This document shows, piece by piece, positions 42,776 to 54,815 of a stretch of 64,000 nucleotides of DNA. The first letter of the stretch is position 1; every line of letters starts with the position of its first letter. Source of the DNA: Annona cherimola (Eukaryota > Streptophyta > Magnoliopsida > Magnoliales > Annonaceae); NCBI GenBank assembly GCA_030490835.1, contig CM059977.1:24967335-25031334 (forward strand), read 5' to 3'. A program made the position numbers and the translations under genes. A model generated the notes under the pieces. That model was not told where the DNA came from. It saw only the letters and a program-made list of their open reading frames with translations, and did no database searches.

Positions 42776-44413
42776 ATATAATCTTTCATCGAAAAAAATA
42801 TATTGTATATAATCATGTCTCTTTTTTAAAATGTAACCTTCATGAATACGATACTACATTTTCAAAATTTGAATGCATATATATACAACGCAATTAATTA
42901 ATTAAGTTAATTAAATTTTTATTTGTTAACTAATTGAATGTTTCTTTTTATACTAAAATTTAATCATATAATAAGATCTTTGCTACTCTTATTATCTAGT
43001 ATATATTTCAACCTTTTTCATTTTATGAATTTTTTATGCAATCGTGGTGTTTCTTTTTTATATTTTATATTTTTGAATTTTAAAAATAAAAAAGTCCATA
43101 TATGAAGCTTTAAGTTTTGAAATAAAATATTTTAAAACATAAACACAACGTATAAGAAAACATTATGCTTGGGCTCACATATAAAATTAAAAAAATAAAA
43201 AAGGTTGATGATCCCTTGTGCATTGAAATTTAGAGCACATATGCATTAAATCAGTGCTCTTTAAAGTATTAAATTTTTAAATGATTAAAACAAATATTTG
43301 TAGAAAAAGGTTTTTATAGATGATTTTTTATTTCCCATGTGTTTTTTTAATATCTAAATATTTTGTAATCTTATCTATACTTATTTGATTATCAAGCAGT
43401 TTCATATATCTCTTTCAAATTTAAGTTTTTGATATTTGATGAAAAATCTAATCCCTTTATTGTATCTAAAGTCATTTGTTTAGTTAAGGGACAAAGTTTC
43501 ATCCAAAGTCTAAACTAAACATATGCATAGGCCATATTTACTCAAAAATAAGTATATTGATATGTAAATTAGGAAGAATATTTAAATCCTTTTATATATG
43601 TAGTAGAATATAATAATACCTTATAGAAAATTTATCCATATAGAAATGATATTTTAGAAAATTTAGATGTTAAAAATACAACTTCAAAATCGATATTGAA
43701 CATTAAATTATTTTATTATATTGATTTTATACATTTGTAGATGGGGCCATTTACAATAGTATTAGACAAATGAAAGAGTTTTTAAGATAGGAGATCACTT
43801 CTATACAATCAGGTTATATAAAAACGGTTCCACGTAACCCCCTCAAATTTTAAAATTTCAATGTTTGATAGAAAATCTAATTCATTCATTATATTTAATA
43901 TCATTTGTTTAGTTATGAGACCAAGTTTTGTCCAAATCTAATTTCATAGGTCATACTTACTCAAAAATAAGTACATTCATATGTAAATAAAGAGAAATAC
44001 TTAGATTCATTCATGTTATTGGAATGTAGTAATACTTTACAAAATTATTTATCCATGTAGTAATAATGTTTTAGATGGTTTAAATGTTGGTATACCTATG
44101 ATTTAAAAAAAGATAAAATTATAAAATTACAAAGTAACATCGAATGCTAGTGGAGAAATAGTTTCTTCCTCCTTTTCTATACAGTGCCCACACAATCCAA
44201 ATATATAATGCTTACAAATTTTTGTATTTTTTGATGATGTAAAGGGGATGACATGAGGATGTGATGAAATCTTTTATTTCCTAAAGATACTATTCACATT
44301 TTCAAAAGGAATAACAAATTTTTTCCATTTCTAATATAATTTTTCACAATCTCCATGTCATATTCTCCACATACAACAATACTTTTTCTATCTCATATTC
44401 TCATCTCGTCTAA
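42776..44413. other. AT-rich intergenic DNA with a diverged tandem duplication
   Basis: No gene is visible. It contains the duplicated block listed at 43405-44090; a fragment of the (TA)n-flanked MITE family at 43590-43760 overlaps the first copy. Confidence 0.45.
43405..44090 (+). repeat. Diverged tandem duplication, about 440-bp period
   Basis: About 43405-43690 and 43848-44090 share ordered landmarks: GAAAATCTAATxC, TCATTTGTTTAGTTA, ACTCAAAAATAAGTA, ATATGTAAATxA, and TTATCCATxTAG. They differ by many substitutions. Confidence 0.75.
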
Positions 44414-44693
44414 GAGGATATTTGATAATATAATTTTTTTTAAGAAATGTGGGATAAGGGGGAGAATGAAAAATCAAATATTTTAAATTTGTATGGTTGA
44501 TATAAAATGGTAACGGTAAAGTTAAAATAAATAGGGTTATTGGAGGATAGGTGTAAGAAAAAATGATAGAAATGTAGAGGCAAAATTGAAAAAATAAAGT
44601 TATTAAATGAATAAATGAGTGATGGGAAAATGGAGAGATTGAGACTTTTCTCACCCCACCCCACCCCACTCATCAAGCTTCCCAAACTAGCAC
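44414..44693 (+). mobile_element. Tourist-like MITE, diverged subfamily
   Basis: It starts GAGGATATTTGATAA after TAA and ends CAAACTAGCAC before TTA. The body has AAGTTAAAATAAATAGGG. A related fragment lies at about 52480-52640. Confidence 0.6.
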
Positions 44694-45106
44694 TTAATGT
44701 ATCGGTAATTAGATTACGTTGAAACAAAAATCATCAAAATGAGCACAAAACAAATGCGAATCCCATCCTTGTGAAAGGGCTTAGTTAAAACTGGAATCAA
44801 TCTTACCATTTACATATCTTCAAACGAAAGATTGCTTCGTTGAAGGATAATGATCGTGTACACCTTCTTGTGACCACCTCATATATTTTTATTTTAATGG
44901 GGTCGCATGTATTTCATTTATCAAAATTTTTATTTCTTATTTTATATATTTTCTACAAACTTTCACAAATCAAAAAATTTCAAATGAGCAAAATTTTTTA
45001 TACAAAAATGTATAAGAATTCAAAGATGTTAAAATTTGGTATATATAAAAATCAGAAAGTAGAAATATTAAAAATATAAAACACGTGAGCGGACGTATAG
45101 CTTCCA

Positions 45107-46614
45107 ATGTTGTCAGAACCGAACCGGTGACTGAACCGGTAAAGGAACTGGTCTGGTTCGAACCGGTTCGAACCGGTGACGTCAGCATGACGTATTTATG
45201 ATGTCATAAATATTAAAATTTTTAAAATTTTAAATAAATATATTGATAAAAATATAACACTAGACTTCAACCACAAAATATTGGCACCAGATTAGCATAG
45301 GAGATGGGAGGGTTTTAACCGCCACTACTGCAGAACAACTGAATTTCATAAATGATGAGCGCTTTCTTTCCTTGCATTTTTGCCACAAAGCATCCAATGG
45401 AAGTGGCTTCGAGCTCAGGTTCTCAGACATAACCATGTTCTAATTGATTGCCAGAGTATATGCGAAGGTAGCAGGATGCGTACATCACTCATGCAATGCA
45501 ACTAGTTGACTGAATAGATACTAGGCATGCTAAAGGGGGCAGTTCTTATCTCGCCGAGGAGGTAGCACTCTTGGCCTTAGCCTCCTCAGCTCTCGCCTGT
45601 GGGTCCACCGCCGGTCCCGACCTTAGTCGGTTCAATAGCTCTTCCTCCTCTTTCGGCTGGGGACGATCTCGCAACACATGCACTGCTGCGTCTTCGAGAC
45701 TACCATTGCAACCTCCACGGACGATGACGAGGCCCCCTCTTTTACATCAAATGAATCATCCTATGTTCCCTCGGCGCGAGCCTACGACGCTGCCAAGTCT
45801 TTTAAGTTCCGTTCAAGCAGTATGACTCTTTTAATGCCGTGACGGTGTGCTGCCAGAACCTGCAAATTCAAACAAATAAACTTGGTGGTTTAGGTATGGC
45901 AGCCTGCTCAATTCGTTGCCCTGTTGCGGCGAATCGGCGACGCGGCTGGAGGGAAAACAGAGATTCTGCCTTGCCGTGCCGGACGCTGCTGCTGGTTGCT
46001 GGAATCGCCAGAGTTGCTGGTTGTCAAGGGGAAACAGAAATCGAGAAGACGCTGAACGGAGCTGAAAGCCTGAAACGGAGAAGAAGCTGATCCCTGCTCA
46101 CGGCATCACGCTGCTGCTGGATGCGACCTCGCGGGACGAAGCTATCTTGCTGCAGACGACCGGCCGGAGGAGAAGAGCCGAGCTGCGGCGACTGCAAGAA
46201 GCCAAGAAGAGGAAACAGAAATCGACAAGAGGCTAAAACCGACAGAGCCGAAAGCCTGAAATGGAGAAGAAGCTGATCCCTGCTCACGGCGTCATGCTGC
46301 TTACGAAGCTGTCTTGCTGCTGATGACCGACCGGATGAGAAGAGGCGAGCTTATGCGAGCCTGCGACTGGAAGAAGCCGAGAAGAGGAAGATTAGGGATC
46401 TGAGGTGATTGTCGAATTTTGTCGTTCTGTGCCGCTGTTTTCGTTTTTTTTCGAACGAACCGGTCGAATCGGTCCGACCGTATTTTGCGGTCCGACCGGC
46501 GGTTCGACGGTTTTTACGATTTATATATATTGAACCGAACCGTATACTATCGAACCGGATTGGGGACCGGTTCTCGGTCGAACCGGCCGGTCCGGTCCGA
46601 TTTTAATAACACTG
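45107..46614 (-). mobile_element. Mutator-like non-autonomous element, copy 3 (inverted)
   Basis: The element is 1508 bp. Target duplication ATAGCTTCC (45098-45106) / ATAGCTTCA (46615-46623) matches at 8 of 9. Ends AATGTTGTCAGAACCG and TAACACTG are those of copies 1 and 2 in opposite orientation. Near the left end is GACGTCAGCATGACG followed by the shared palindrome ATTTATGATGTCATAAAT. The interior (about 45285-46430) is unrelated to the other copies. It includes a protein-like 54-codon ORF (45678-45842) and two imperfect repeats of GAGAAGAAGCTGATCCCTGC. Confidence 0.85.
45678..45842 (+). pseudogene. Possible captured gene fragment inside Mutator-like copy 3
   Basis: ATG at 45678 opens 54 codons ending TGA 45840-45842. 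The acidic-Ser segment (TSTDDDEAPSFTSNESSY) and the following ARAYDAAKSFKF look more protein-like than neighbouring frames, and the block is GC-richer than the flanks. I do not recognise the source gene. Capture is inferred from its position inside a Mutator-like element. Confidence 0.3.
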
Positions 46615-46623
46615 ATAGCTTCA

Positions 46624-47662
46624 TTATCCTCAAGTGAAGTAACTTATACGAGAGAAGATGTCCGTGGGTGTTCCAAAGAATGCAAGATAATCTCCATTCC
46701 CTATTTCTTTTTTTTTCTTTTTTCTTTTTTTTTCATTTCCAATACACATTCTACATTTATAATATATATATTTTTTCATTCCCCATGCACGTGTATATTC
46801 TTGTCACATTTCTATGTACCATTCAAGCTTCTTTTTTGAGATTTTTTATTTTTTTAGACGTACCATTCAACTACCGAGCGAGAAATAATAATTTGGGCGG
46901 ATCGGATTACCAGCCCGTTCTTCCATCTGAATTCTGATTCCGGGCCGCCAACTGGTACTCCGCAAACTCAGCAGCTTCAAGTCATCTTCCAACGTGCACG
47001 TCAGCCTGGCAATCGTAACTCGCCACGTGTACGGCTCCTTTTATTTCTCTCTGGGAGGGATTTTTTTTCGATTCTCTCGCTGAGAGATTCGATTCTTTCG
47101 ATAGCGGCAGCATAATTTCATGCGTGAAAACTGAAATGGCGTACTTACACGTGCCGTCCATTCAGTTGGGCTTGCTCTCACAATTTTCGGATTCGATGGT
47201 AGATTATTTTAATTAAAGCTTTATGATTTACTTCTATTTTATTTAACTGTTCCACTTACTTTACGAGAACTAAAAGGGGAAATTATATTTACTTTACTTC
47301 TATTTTTATTGAAAATATAAAGAGTTGTATTAGAAATTTCAAAAAGTTATCTCCAAAATTGAAAAATTATATTGGAAATAGACATATAAATTTAATTGAA
47401 GAATTTTGTATGACTAAAAACGAACACGTGATGTTTCTTTAAAATTGTTATAATTAAGCTATTAAAGGGGTACTTGGTGATAAATTTATCCTTTTTCATT
47501 TTTAGGTGGTGTAAGAGTTTTACTTTTTTATCCCTTTAAGATGTTATTAGAAATTTCCCTCTAACCTACCTCTAAACGAAATTCTCTCAAATGTGCGAGG
47601 GCTATGAATATGCTTAAATGTAATATGAGTTATAATACCTATCAAAATAATATAATAATTAA
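46624..47662. other. Spacer with G-box motifs, upstream of the coiled-coil gene
   Basis: CACGTG occurs at 47024-47029 (within CCACGTGT, ABRE-like) and again near 47151. A short ATG frame at about 47136 could be a decayed first exon, but nothing recognisable follows. The rest is AT-rich. Confidence 0.4.
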
Positions 47663-47951
47663 GGGTGTGTTTGGTTCGAAATAAAATTTTTTGATGAAAA
47701 ATTTTCAGGTAAAAGTTTTCAAGTTAATAGAAAATGATATAATAGATAGCGGTAATGATGAAGTATAAAAAGAATAAAGTTAAAATAGATATGTTAGTTT
47801 TAGAGGTAGTTGTGGGGAAATAATTAAAAAGTGTAGTTGTTTGTATAGGAAAATGTGAAAAAATAATTAAAAAATAGAATAATCATGGAGACTAAAAAAT
47901 TTTAAATTAAAAAGTTTTGATTGGCATTTTTTTATCCAACCAAATACACCC
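47663..47951 (+). mobile_element. Tourist-like MITE with TAA duplication, 5' of the coiled-coil gene
   Basis: GGGTGTGTTTGGTTCG at the left and the inverse GGGTGTATTTGGTTGG at the right are flanked by TAA (47660-47662 and 47952-47954). 289 bp. It ends only about 100 bp before the TATA box. Confidence 0.88.
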
Positions 47952-48010
47952 TAAAATAAATGAAGCCGCTTAAAATAGAAAAGAAGGAAAAACAATGTGC
48001 AAACAGTATA

Positions 48011-48016
48011 CACGTG
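48011..48016 (+). promoter_or_regulatory. G-box (CACGTG)
   Basis: A palindromic CACGTG core in ACACGTGCG, about 45 bp before the TATA box of the coiled-coil gene. bZIP/bHLH factors bind this core in plants; use here is inferred. Confidence 0.5.
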
Positions 48017-48056
48017 CGACATGCAAGAAAGCGTGGCAGCTAAGCAACTCCGCTCC

Positions 48057-48066
48057 TATAAAAATA
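48057..48066 (+). promoter_or_regulatory. TATA box of the coiled-coil gene
   Basis: TATAAAAATA lies 111 bp before the chosen ATG, in a GC-balanced context. It places the transcript start near 48090, after the earlier in-frame ATG at 48021, which is why the ATG at 48168 is chosen. Confidence 0.65.
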
Positions 48067-48167
48067 CCAAGCTAAAGCATCACCGGTCCGCGCCTTCCCC
48101 ATTATCAGTTCGTCTAATTTTACTTTTCTTTCTGCAACCGGAGGAAAGCGGAGCCGACGGGAAAGAG

Positions 48168-49241
48168 ATGGACGCCACCGAAATGATCGAGATTGACATG
48201 CTAGATTCCGAAATCAAACAGCTTAAAGCCCAGAACCAGAGCGTCTTAGAAGAGAACGAACGGCTGCGATCGGCCTCCCTTCTACACGAGAAGGCCCAAT
48301 CCGATCTGCAGGCGGAGGTCCACCTCGTCCGCTCCGAGAAGCAGAGCATGGAGACGAAATTCTCGAAGATTGTCTTGGACCAGGTGATGCAAATCCAAGA
48401 ACTGAAAGAGGAGGTCCAGCGCGTCTCCGGAGAGCGCGACGTCCTCCGCTCGGAGCTCCATCTCAAGAGCGAAGAGGCGGAGCAGTTGTTTCTTGATGTG
48501 CAGGAGCTGGAGAAGACGAGCCAGGAGGATCAGATGGAGCTGGGGAAGGTGATGGCGGAGCGGGCGCACCTGCTGGAGGAGAAGGAGATGTGGGATGATC
48601 GCGCGCACAAGATTACGGAGGACAACACGGTGATCATCTTGACGTTGCTGACGTCGCAGAGCGATCTGGAGGAGCAGATGAACAGGAAGGATGCGACGAT
48701 GGAAGCGTTCGCGAAGAAGGTGCTGGAGATGGTGAGGCGGACCAGAGCGATCGTCGATTCTCGTCATGTTCCCGAAGGAGGGGAAGAGGGGGAGACAAGC
48801 CAACAGAACGACGACGACGACGACGAAATTGGGAATGTGGCAAGGGTAATGGCGGCTCCGGTGGAGCAGGAACTGAAGGGGGTGGAAGCAGGCGTGGCGG
48901 CGGCTCTGAAGGGGATGTTAAAGGAGGCACCCCGGAAGGAGATGGTAGAGACGGCAGTGGAGGCGGCTGCTGCTGTCGCTGCTGCTCAGAGGGAGAAGGC
49001 ACTGAAGAAGGTTGCAATTGCGACTGCTGCTGCTGCTGCAGCTGCTCGGAAGGAGAAGGTATCGGAGGAAGGAGCGGATGAGGAAATGCAGACGACGATA
49101 GCATGGTGGCCTAGAGGGAAGGGGGAGGAGGCGTGGAGGCCGCCGGTGATCGCTAGAAGTCGAAAGGGGCAGTCGTCCGAGGGCTACACGATCAAAAGGG
49201 GGAAGGCGGTGCGGCAGGATTGGGAGGAGTGGGATTCTTGA
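48168..49241 (+). CDS. Single-exon coiled-coil protein of unknown function, 357 aa
   Basis: ATG at 48168-48170 (MDATEMIEIDML), TGA at 49239-49241. Residues about 5-190 are almost continuous heptads rich in Glu, Leu, Lys and Gln (IKQLKAQNQSVLEENERL, LKEEVQRVSGERDVLRSEL), predicting a long coiled coil. An acidic spacer (QQNDDDDDEIGN) and an Ala/Glu/Lys-rich stretch follow (about 235-310: AAAAVAAAQREKALKKV, AAAAAAARKEK). The C-terminus is distinctive (TIAWWPRGKGEEAWRPP, GYTIKRGKAVRQDWEEWDS). No signal peptide or membrane segment is seen. The frame is intact and GC-rich against AT-rich flanks, with TATA box and G-box upstream. I do not recognise the family; a scaffold or cytoskeletal role would be a guess. 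The large antisense frame is a shadow of the codon bias. Confidence 0.75.
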   Translation: MDATEMIEIDMLDSEIKQLKAQNQSVLEENERLRSASLLHEKAQSDLQAEVHLVRSEKQSMETKFSKIVLDQVMQIQELKEEVQRVSGERDVLRSELHLKSEEAEQLFLDVQELEKTSQEDQMELGKVMAERAHLLEEKEMWDDRAHKITEDNTVIILTLLTSQSDLEEQMNRKDATMEAFAKKVLEMVRRTRAIVDSRHVPEGGEEGETSQQNDDDDDEIGNVARVMAAPVEQELKGVEAGVAAALKGMLKEAPRKEMVETAVEAAAAVAAAQREKALKKVAIATAAAAAAARKEKVSEEGADEEMQTTIAWWPRGKGEEAWRPPVIARSRKGQSSEGYTIKRGKAVRQDWEEWDS

Positions 49242-51680
49242 GATGCTGCTTATGAGGATTATTAATGATATGTTGTTGATAACGATGAACAGGTAGTTTT
49301 TTGCATCGAAGTCCTTTTTCTTTTCCTCGCTCAGACGATCAAGATCATGAACAGGCACAGTTTTTTTTTTTTTTTTTTTTTTTTGTGGGTTTGTGTTTTT
49401 GTCCTTCCTGCGTCCGTCCAGAGTCTGTGCTTTCATGAATAGATGAGCACTGTTTGTGCATAAGTAAATAAAGAAGTGTTTTTCTTTTCTTTCTCTTGTA
49501 ATCTTTGTGGGTAACTGAACTGGGGAACGTATGCTCACAGATTTCGTTGGGTAATGGTAGCAGATCGAAATTTCATGAATTTTTCCGCAATCATGAAATT
49601 CCGTCGACATTTTCCGTTTCTTTCCGCGTCCACCGATGGCTTCATGCTTGTTCGGAATCAGGAACTGGACGTGGACGAGAAGATCGAGTGACGAGGAATT
49701 AGTGTTAACGGAAATTGAGAAAAGCAAAATTTTCTTTTTTTAAAAAAATAAAATAAAATAGAGAAACCCCATCCCCTATTCCACCGGATGGGATTGGGAT
49801 TATCCTGAGCACGTCGACGAAATTCCAGGTTTCCTTCCAGCGTTTCCGACCTCAAGTTTTGTGATCTTTGGTCTGGAGGCAATGGAAAACGGCCAGAAAT
49901 GGCGAGGGTTGGTGATCTCCGTCTTTTGGTGATTTCTACAAGACCTTTCCACGCTTTCACGGTCCACTTGCAGCAGCTGCTTTGGTGTTCTCGCTAATAA
50001 ATTTTCTGATTCAGCGTGTTACACATCCTAGGAATCAACTCGTTCCTCACTTTTAATTTTTGTTTTTTCCTACTGTGTTTGGGCAGTTTTTTTTTTTTTT
50101 TAAAAAAAAGATTCTGATGTAATTTCTTTTAAATGTAAAAAAAATATATAATATAATAAAAATAATAACGAAAAATAAATAAATAAAATTAAAATAAATA
50201 AATTAACTATACAGACAATTGTACAGAAATAAGATAATTATAAAAATTGAAAAAAAAAAAATGGTTCGAAATGCTTTTATAATATTCAAACATACTCTTT
50301 GTTTTTTATACTATAATTTAATTTAACTCAAGTACATTTTTTTTTTTCAAAATTTTTCTTGAAGCAAATTTTTCTGCACCTTATTAACCCGCTTGCTTGC
50401 GTTATTTTTGTTTTTCATTTGCTTGCTTTATCTTGTTTTTCATTCCGTTACAAAGTCTACATCAGAGGCTTGGGTGAGAAGAAATTAGGGGAATAAAAAT
50501 GAAAAAGAAGTAACATAATTATAAATGGTTTTGACCTTTTCGTTTTCATGGATTTCATGTCATTCTAATCTTATCCTACAGTTTAAGAAATCTATTTAAT
50601 TTTTCGATTTTTATCGTCAGCCAATAGCGTTAAAAGCACTGTTTGTTCCTACTACCAACCTTTTTGGTTTGGGTGGGGTTTTATCACCAAAGCGTCTATT
50701 AGTAATTAGTGGGACCGTGGAAGTAAGCAATTCCATCCGTAGCTGTCATGAAACTGCATCGATTGCATGGATGAGATGGGTTGATCTCGGGTCCATGATT
50801 GAAATCGAGCTGTCAATCGATATCCAATCGAGTGTGCCTTGATGTAATATGGCTCTGTCTCTAAAGTAACGCCGTGCTAGCGACAGGAATCGGATTTCGG
50901 TGATTATGCGGACCATTTGGATAAGTCTACCGAAGACTGGGCGTGGCTTGTGGGCGACGGTGCTTTTTTGGAAGGGAAAGAAGGTGCCTGGAAAGTGCCG
51001 AAGCCATTGCCCGGGTGTGCATTGTCCATCAAAACCCGAAACAAGAGTGCTCCAAGCGCATTAGTGCATTTTTTCAATTTTTTTAAAAATGAAATCAGGG
51101 TGCGACCGTGCGAGTGAATTTAATTTCTATATTAAAATTTGTAATTTTTTAAAATTTTCATATTTTTTTCTAAATGTCAACCGTCAATATTTTTTGAGTG
51201 TATTTAAGTAATTTTTATACAAATCGGTTGATTTTGAAATTTAGGAAAAAATATATACGTATAAAAAATTGTAAAATTATAAATGTTAATTACATACACT
51301 TGGACTCATAATTTTATAAAATAATAATAATAAATATACACATGTTATTGAATTACCCATAAGAGTTCTTGTTTGCTTCGACTAAGAAGATAATAGCCCA
51401 AATAACAATAGGAATAGCCAATTCATTAATTATATGTTTACTTTCTTAATCTTATATATTTTTTATATAATCTAACATTTCAATCATCAACTAACATACT
51501 TTTTCTTTATTACATCTGCATTTTAACATTTTTGGTATATTTTCATACAACTATTCTATCTATTTTATTTTTATTTTTTACTCTAAGTAATTACCTTGTC
51601 TTATCACATTACCGTTTTGGCTTTTTAAAAAATTTGCGCTAAAATTTTCTTATCTTTAAAATATTACCAAATGGATATTA
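49242..51680. other. 3' flank of the coiled-coil gene and intergenic DNA
   Basis: Probable 3' UTR follows the stop. A T23 run lies at 49361-49383 with no matching target duplication. Fragments resembling reversed or decayed Tourist-like arms lie at about 50140-50290 and 51400-51660. A 66-codon ORF at 50917-51117 has no recognisable content. Confidence 0.4.
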
Positions 51681-51970
51681 AGAGCATATTTGGAAAGTGA
51701 TAAAATTTTGGATGAAAAATTTTTAATATAAATTTTTTTAAAATAGAAGAAAGTGATGTAATATGATAGAAATAATGATGAGGAGTAAGTAGAATAAAGA
51801 TAAAATATTGAAGTTAGTTATATGGGTAGTTGAATAGAAGTAATTGAAAATTAGGATAATTGTATAGGAAATGTAAATAAATAATTTAAAAATAGAGTGA
51901 TTATAGAGAATAAAAAGTTTTAGATTAGAAAATTTTAATTCGAAATTTTTTTGTATAAACAAACACACAC
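51681..51970 (+). mobile_element. Tourist-like MITE
   Basis: It starts AGAGCATATTTGGAAAGTG after TTA and ends AAACACACAC. The body has ATGATGAGGAGTAAGTAGAA and GGAAATGTAAATAAATAATT. Confidence 0.7.
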
Positions 51971-54332
51971 TACATGCCATCTCATGTTGCAACATGCGCC
52001 ATCAACGGCCCAAAACAAGTGTAAAAGGATTAAGATCGTTCAGGACATTTTTTCGAAGATGCAAGGCAAGTTTGGAAACGTCTAGGATTGTGGAATATTG
52101 GAGGGGCATGGAATTCGATCAACTGGCGGCCACATTAATGGCCTATACATAGACAGTGGACATATACAGACAATAGACACATAGCGGCAGGCTTATACAA
52201 GTCGTCCACATTGATTTTACATTTTTACCGTCTTTCCCAGATGATCTCCACCGTTGATGTCATCCATCTAGTCCCTCTTATCCGCAACAGTAGTAGTAAG
52301 AAAGCCGCTAGACTGCTTAGCAGGGCGCCAGCCTCCTCCCCATGGTTTTCATTCCGCACAATACTGAGATATTTCCAAACATGCCTTAAAAGTGCATTGA
52401 AAAGCAAAAATGGAAAAAATTTTAAAAATAAGGGGAAGTTTGGGAATTGAGAAGTTGGTGGAATTTTTTGATGGGGTGAGTGTAAGAAAGAAAATATTTT
52501 AAAATTGTGTAATTAATATAAAATAATATGGATAAAGTTAGGATAAATAAAATTATTGAAATGAAAAATGATTCAAATATATGAATAAAATTAAAAAATA
52601 GGGTTTTTAAGTTGTTAAATCATCTGTGAAAGAACATGCATACCATAATTTACTATCCCATCCCATACTTCTCAATTGCCAAAAGTATATTAAGAGTTAT
52701 GTGATATGACTGTGGAGTAAAATTTAAAATCTTATGCACATAAGCAATGGCGTTGATTATTTGATCATCAATGTATCATGAGCTGGATGGAACGAGGAGA
52801 GGTTATTGTGTAAAAAATGAAAAATTATATTGTGAATAGAAAAGTAATATCGAAATTAAAAAATATTGTTTTGCATTAGAAATAAACGATTATATAAGAA
52901 ATTAGAAAACGTTCTTTGAGAATATAAAATCTCATTTTATTCTCATTTCGTTCCATCAATTTGATGATCTCAAACTGGCCCTATTAACAAACTGAGTCTT
53001 AAGAAAAATCACTTTTTCCCTAACCAATTAGCCCCTAATTAATGCCTGTTCTGAATAATCCCATGGAATTGAGGTAGGATGAGATTTTTCATGCATAATT
53101 TTTTTTTCAATACAGCATTTTCATTTTCCACACCTCCCATCCCGTATCATTCCGAACGAGAATTGATGTAGCACCATGATTAGAAAGAAAGATTAAAATT
53201 GGTAGTCTACAGTGCAGGCAATTGTCTCTCCTGTAATTTTTTTTATATTAAAAATTCTATCTTAAAATTTTTAAAAAACGCAATTTATTTTCACATGGTC
53301 GTAATCGTCAAAAAATATTATGCTCTTTCAATGGCAAAGTTGCAGTGGGAGTTTTGCATTGTTGCCTTGTATGATTATTATAGCTTTTAAAAGCAAAATC
53401 TAGGAATTTTACAGGCCAAAGGTTGTGCAGTTGTTAAAAATGAGAATAATCAACGTCACCCGAAAAAAAGCCTTCTGCCCCAAGTAACCCAGCCTGCTTT
53501 TAGCATTGCTTTCTAACGAGTAGTACAGTCTCTTGTCCTCTTGTCCAATTTCATAGCTTTCATTCATGCTTTGCCGTATATTCGTGACAACGAATTAGGG
53601 ATAAAGCAATGGCTGGGCCAAAAACTTGGAGAGGAGGGTAAACTACAGTCTACAGGTGGATGTGGAGAGTGGAGCGTGGAAAGAGGAGAGAAGATGCTTT
53701 GTAAGGTTGTATCCTTCCAAAATGCTAAATGCCAAAAGCAGAACCGTGGAAACTACCTGCAAAGCATCTCAGGCTACCGCGTAATTTCATCACTTGTCCC
53801 TCACATGAATATGCTTTCATAATTTTAGGTATATAATTTTATAATTAATTTTTTAATGATAATCTGTATTTACAATTATCAAGTATATAGACTCTTTGCC
53901 ACATGTTTATACATATTATCTTTATTTACGTCTTGGCTGGCTATTCAAGTTGAGTGAATGGAAAGGAAAGGATGAAGATGTGATCTGATTTCATATTTTA
54001 GAAAAATATATATCAATTTTCAATACACGATAATCTTGGTTTTCAATTTTCAGTACTATTTGTTATTCCCAATATAATTTTCCACATCCTAATATATAAC
54101 AATACTTTTTCATCCCATGATCATCATCTCATTCACAGTACAGAACAACCTGCTTCTTGCAATATTATTGATATCATTTTTCATTCTATTTATTTAATTT
54201 TAATTCACTGAATATTCGTAAATCCTAATAAAGTCATTTGTTCATTTCATGCAACACTTAACTTCCAAAACCTCCGAAATTTCTACTTTTTCGAAAAAAA
54301 TCCTATGTAAGCTATTTTCGACCACTATTGTC
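51971..54332. other. Intergenic DNA, no gene supported
   Basis: ORFs at 52211-52450 and 53541-53822 were read and show no family resemblance. About 52480-52640 is a decayed relative of the MITE at 44414-44693. Confidence 0.4.
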
Positions 54333-54815
54333 AACATTACTTCCTACTCTACTATTCATTCTTTATTATAATGATAATTTTCTATTGTATTTTTTTTAAC
54401 CATCCATGTACAAATATGTTTACCTTCTCCAAAATCTGAAAAATATTTTCAAGTATAACTAATTTTGATATAATTGACATCGGTGCCCCTCAAATAATAA
54501 CTTGTCCCTTCAGGTAAAATTACATCCCAAAGTTGCTAGATCAGCTGATGCTCATGACATAGATTGAGTTAAAGATGCAGGGCTGCTAACCTCATGGCAT
54601 AGATTGAAGTTAATACTATAAGCATGACAAGTAGATTTTGACAGTATGATAGATCAGCCAATGCTTCTTTCATTCACTATAGTACAATCCACTTTTAATA
54701 ATTTTTATTGACTATTGGCTTTTTTTAGAATTAACCTCTACTTTAATTAAAAAGTAAATTTGTTTTAGATTTTTCTGCAATATACAATTATACATGTACA
54801 TCCCTTAGTTTTATG

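Noticed and set aside
49361..49383. T23 run as the tail of a minus-strand retro-insertion
   Set aside because: No flanking direct repeat and no element body could be found.
48080..49727. Long minus-strand ORFs (up to 269 codons) opposite the coiled-coil gene
   Set aside because: They are shadows of GC-rich coding DNA on the other strand, with Ser/Pro/Leu/Arg low-complexity peptides and no motifs.
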